Source of the DNA: Sporosarcina thermotolerans
GTDB taxonomy: Bacteria > Bacillota > Bacilli > Bacillales_A > Planococcaceae
Assembly (NCBI RefSeq): GCF_030067815.1
Contig: NZ_CP125968.1
Coordinates: forward strand, 1,728,001 to 1,792,000
DNA: 64,000 bases
Direction of reading: 5' to 3'
In this document: piece by piece, positions 61,471 to 64,000 of the stretch
Layout: the number at the start of each line of letters is the position of its first letter
How positions within the stretch are numbered: the first letter of the stretch is position 1
Notes under the pieces: model-generated
The model's input: only the letters and a program-made list of their open reading frames with translations
Told to the model about the DNA's origin: nothing
Databases searched by the model: none
Program-made: the position numbers and the translations under genes

Positions 61471-62570
61471 TTGTTCCGCTTGGTTCTATTGTTCGGAATG
61501 ACTTTATTAGTCGGGTTGATGCCATTGAATGCTTATGAAGCTTTTGCTCAAGAGGATTACGACAAAAGGGAGGTTGATTCTTTCCTGACACAGTTGTTTG
61601 TTGATCGTAATGCCTTTCTTGTCAATCGGCTTCCGGAATCCATTAACAAGTATTATATCCATACGGAGAAGGTAAGCCGCTACGCTTATCAAATGGAATT
61701 AAGACGTGAAAAGTACATCAATACTTGGGCAGATAAACGTGGCATACGGCTTATAGGAGCAGAACCCACCATTCGTATTACTCGTTTCGAAAAAAATGGG
61801 GATGTAGCGCATGTTTCCCTGATACAGATGGCCAAAATATCGTATGACTACAATACAGTTTATCTACCACCCCAATCCTTTGGTGTCGGTACGCGGCATG
61901 CTCTTACATTGAAGAAAATAGACGGTAATTGGATGGTATTAAAGGAATGGTATTTGGATCCGCTTGAAGAAAACTCAGAGTTAATAGCGGATTCACCAGT
62001 GGGCTTCCCCCATCTTTCTCCGACAACGAAACTTCGCAGAATAAAGGGCGATATAATCGTGAACGTGCAGTGGCCTATGCCAATAAGTACGCGGGCCTAG
62101 CTTGGGGAGCCGGGAATAATAACCGTTACAATTCGAAATATAAGGATTACACACCACTTGGCGGAGACTGTACCAACTTTGTATCCCAAGTTCTTGGCGA
62201 CGAGGAGGAAGGCGGCGGCTTGCAGAAAACGCGCAATTGGAGAAGTGGAAGTAAAGCATGGGTACAAACGGATGCTTTTGAACATTTCTTGCTCTATTCC
62301 GGATATGGACGTTTGATTGCAAAGGGGACATTTACAGAAGTTACTGAATCAAGCGACAAACATCCACATGGAGCAATCTCAAGCTTAAAGCCAGGTGACG
62401 TGATCGGCTACACGCTAGATGGAGATACGGACCATTTTTCGGTTGTGGTAGGGCAAGATGCTAACGGCTATCCGTTAGTGAATTCCCATACTGCGGATCG
62501 GTATCGTGTACCGTTTGACCTCGGCTGGGATAAAACAACGAAATATATCCTCATTCATATCAATGATTAA
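61471..62570 (+). CDS. secreted amidase-domain protein (one frameshift)
   Basis: About 366 residues: signal peptide (FRLVLLFGMTLLVGLMPL, cleavage near AFAQ), an N-terminal region of about 170 residues, and a C-terminal cysteine-type amidase domain (Amidase_6 style) with YNRERAVAYANKYAG, GGDCTNFVSQVLGD (catalytic Cys) and DGDTDHFSVVVG (catalytic His). The frame slips at about 62044 (A run short by one). TTG 61471 follows AGGGGGA. Likely acts on peptidoglycan or a cell-surface amide; substrate unknown. Confidence 0.82.
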
Positions 62571-62605
62571 TCGAAAAAGGTCTTGGTAAAAAGTCTCCGT
62601 AGTCT

Positions 62606-62654
62606 ACCCCTGTGATCTTGTTCATATAGTTATTAGGACAAGGTCACTTGGGGT
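62606..62654 (+). promoter_or_regulatory. hairpin sequestering a ribosome binding site
   Basis: ACCCC (62606) and GTGATCTTGT (62612-62621) pair with ACAAGGTCAC (62638-62647) and GGGGT (62650-62654), a 15-bp interrupted stem with a 16-nt loop. The GGGG paired at the base is the Shine-Dalgarno of the gene at 62661. Confidence 0.55.
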
Positions 62655-62660
62655 GAAAAG

Positions 62661-64000
62661 ATGAGACTGCCTACCTTTATTAAACAAACAGCGCTGCGTA
62701 CTGGTGCTATATTTCTCGTTAAAGTCATCGGTCTCGCCGTTCGCATTCCTTTGTTTAGGCTTCTCGGCTCAGAAGGAATGGGAATTTATCAAATTGTTTA
62801 TTCTGTTTATGGATTCGTACTTACGTTGCTCTCAGGTGGTTTTCCTACATCGTTGGCATTATTGACCGCTAAGGATAAAAAACAGGGTTGGCTTGTTTAT
62901 AAAAGCCTGGCTGTACCCATTATGTTCCTTGGAACTGTTTCCAGTTTGCTTTGTTTCGCCATAGCGCCTAATATTGCACATTTTCTCGGAGATTACAGCT
63001 TGACGTTTCCCATCCGCTGCCTAGCTCCGGCGCTTTTTATTGTTCCACTGCTTCAGCTATACCGAGGATTCTTACAAGGTGTGGAGTTCTACGGATATGT
63101 GGCCGTTTCTGAACTAATAGAACAAACGGTTCGTGTTGGAACAATGCTTTTGCTTGTCGTTCTATGGCTGAAACAAGGCACTTATGCTGCCGCAGGGGGT
63201 GCCGTTTTCGGTGCATTTACAGGTGCCTGTATCGCATTATTGTTTCTTTGGTTGCTGAAATATAATAAAAGATTGAAGCTGATACCTGCCACCAATAACG
63301 GAACATATAATAAATCCGCCCGGTGGCTGATCCTTGGACCTGGAATTTTTTTGTTTTTCAAATCATCCTTTGCTATTACATTAACGCGTATCGTTATGCC
63401 TGCGTCCGATTTTCTTGATGCGTTAATCATTCCTAGCCGTCTGCAAGTTTCTGGCCTAAGTCAATCAGAGGCTATTGCCATTTTCGGAGAAGTATTCGGA
63501 ATCGCGACAACTATCGTGTATCTACCTACTATTGTTACCGCGGCAATATCATATACGATGGCTGCTAAGTTAACGACCAATTGGCAAAACGGGAAAAAAA
63601 GTAGGTTTGTTGAGCGTTCCAGTCTGTCCTTAGAAATCGGGTGGTTTTGGGGAATCAGTTCCATGTTAATCCTTTTTTTTCATGCGGATGATTTATCTAT
63701 GCTAATTGTGGGTAGTCAAGAGGCAACCGAAGCAATACGCTACATGTCTTTTGCTCCTCTTATTGCCGGCATGCGGGAGCTAACGACAACGATCCTTTGG
63801 GCGGCTGATCAAAAAAGGCTCCCCTAGTCGGTTTACCAGTGGGCCTTATTTGTTCTGCAATCGCCGCTTATTATTTAACTGCAATACCGGGATTCGGTTA
63901 TGCAGGTGTTGCGATTAGCGTTTTTATCTTGGAAATAACATCCCTCCTCTGGAATGCGCTCATTATACAAAAAAGATGCAAAGGCGCGTTTCCTGTAATG
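62661..64000 (+). CDS. SpoVB/MATE-type oligosaccharide flippase (part; one frameshift)
   Basis: Membrane protein of the MOP (polysaccharide flippase) superfamily, resembling SpoVB-type lipid flippases: IKQTALRTGAIFLVKVIGLA, LFRLLGSEGMGIYQIVYS and SGGFPTSLALLTAK. At least 11 helices are visible before the right edge. The frame slips at about 63815 (A run short by one; DQKKAPLVGLPVGLICS). ATG 62661 has GGGGTG, held in a predicted hairpin. SpoVB would act in spore cortex synthesis, but other flippases of the family fit too. Confidence 0.82.

Overview
The window comes from a low-GC Gram-positive of the order Bacillales. The 16S gene, the gene content (MenA/F/D/H/B/E menaquinone genes, PBP4, YteA, gamma carbonic anhydrase, a SAM riboswitch before metK, a T-box) and gene order shared with Bacillus subtilis point to a Planococcaceae/Caryophanaceae member, most likely Sporosarcina-like. 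That genus call is inference from memory of 16S features and synteny; no search was run.

Layout. 0-11.6 kb: Mrp/Mnh Na+/H+ antiporter genes (E-D-C-B-A, minus strand), yufK, pbpD, a YuxJ-like MFS exporter, a cyclophilin lipoprotein, patB and yugE, in an order close to the B. subtilis mrp-yufK-pbpD-yuxJ-patB-yugE block. 11.6-18.0 kb: an insertion in that block holding three tandem paralogous modules built from an ECF sigma factor and a membrane anti-sigma factor. Module 1 is a normal two-gene pair behind a consensus ECF promoter. Modules 2 and 3 are single polypeptides in which a degenerate sigma-like domain is fused to the anti-sigma/transmembrane/ectodomain part. This is the most unusual content of the window. 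18.1-25 kb: yugI, a RocR-like regulator that has lost the sigma-54 contact loop, rocA, rocD, a glutamate dehydrogenase (arginine/ornithine/proline catabolism to 2-oxoglutarate), yuzA and yugJ. 26-28.8 kb: cation efflux, MgtC-like and EamA membrane proteins. 28.8-36.4 kb: a complete rrn operon (16S-23S-5S) followed by 20 tRNA genes in the order of B. subtilis trnB but without tRNA-His. 36.4-45 kb: yteA, menA and menFDHBE. 45-55.9 kb: zinc-binding lipoprotein, yidD, dps, ytkD, ytmA, pckA, SAM riboswitch-metK, ytoA, ytpA, a phosphatase and a signal peptidase. 56-64 kb: UvrD-like helicase, a CrcB/Fluc pair, a T-box-controlled NhaC-type transporter, an mcrC remnant, a secreted amidase-domain protein and the start of a SpoVB-like flippase.

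Sequence quality matters here. About twenty genes are split by one-base slips, nearly all deletions in short homopolymers. The same kind of deletion occurs in universally conserved 16S and 23S rRNA positions, so most splits are probably sequencing or assembly errors, not pseudogenes. I annotate such genes as single CDSs and give the slip position.

Five intergenic stretches carry short-core repeats phased at 20-21 bp (two DNA helical turns), with different core sequences at different loci. They look like one architectural class and are not explained by any annotated feature.
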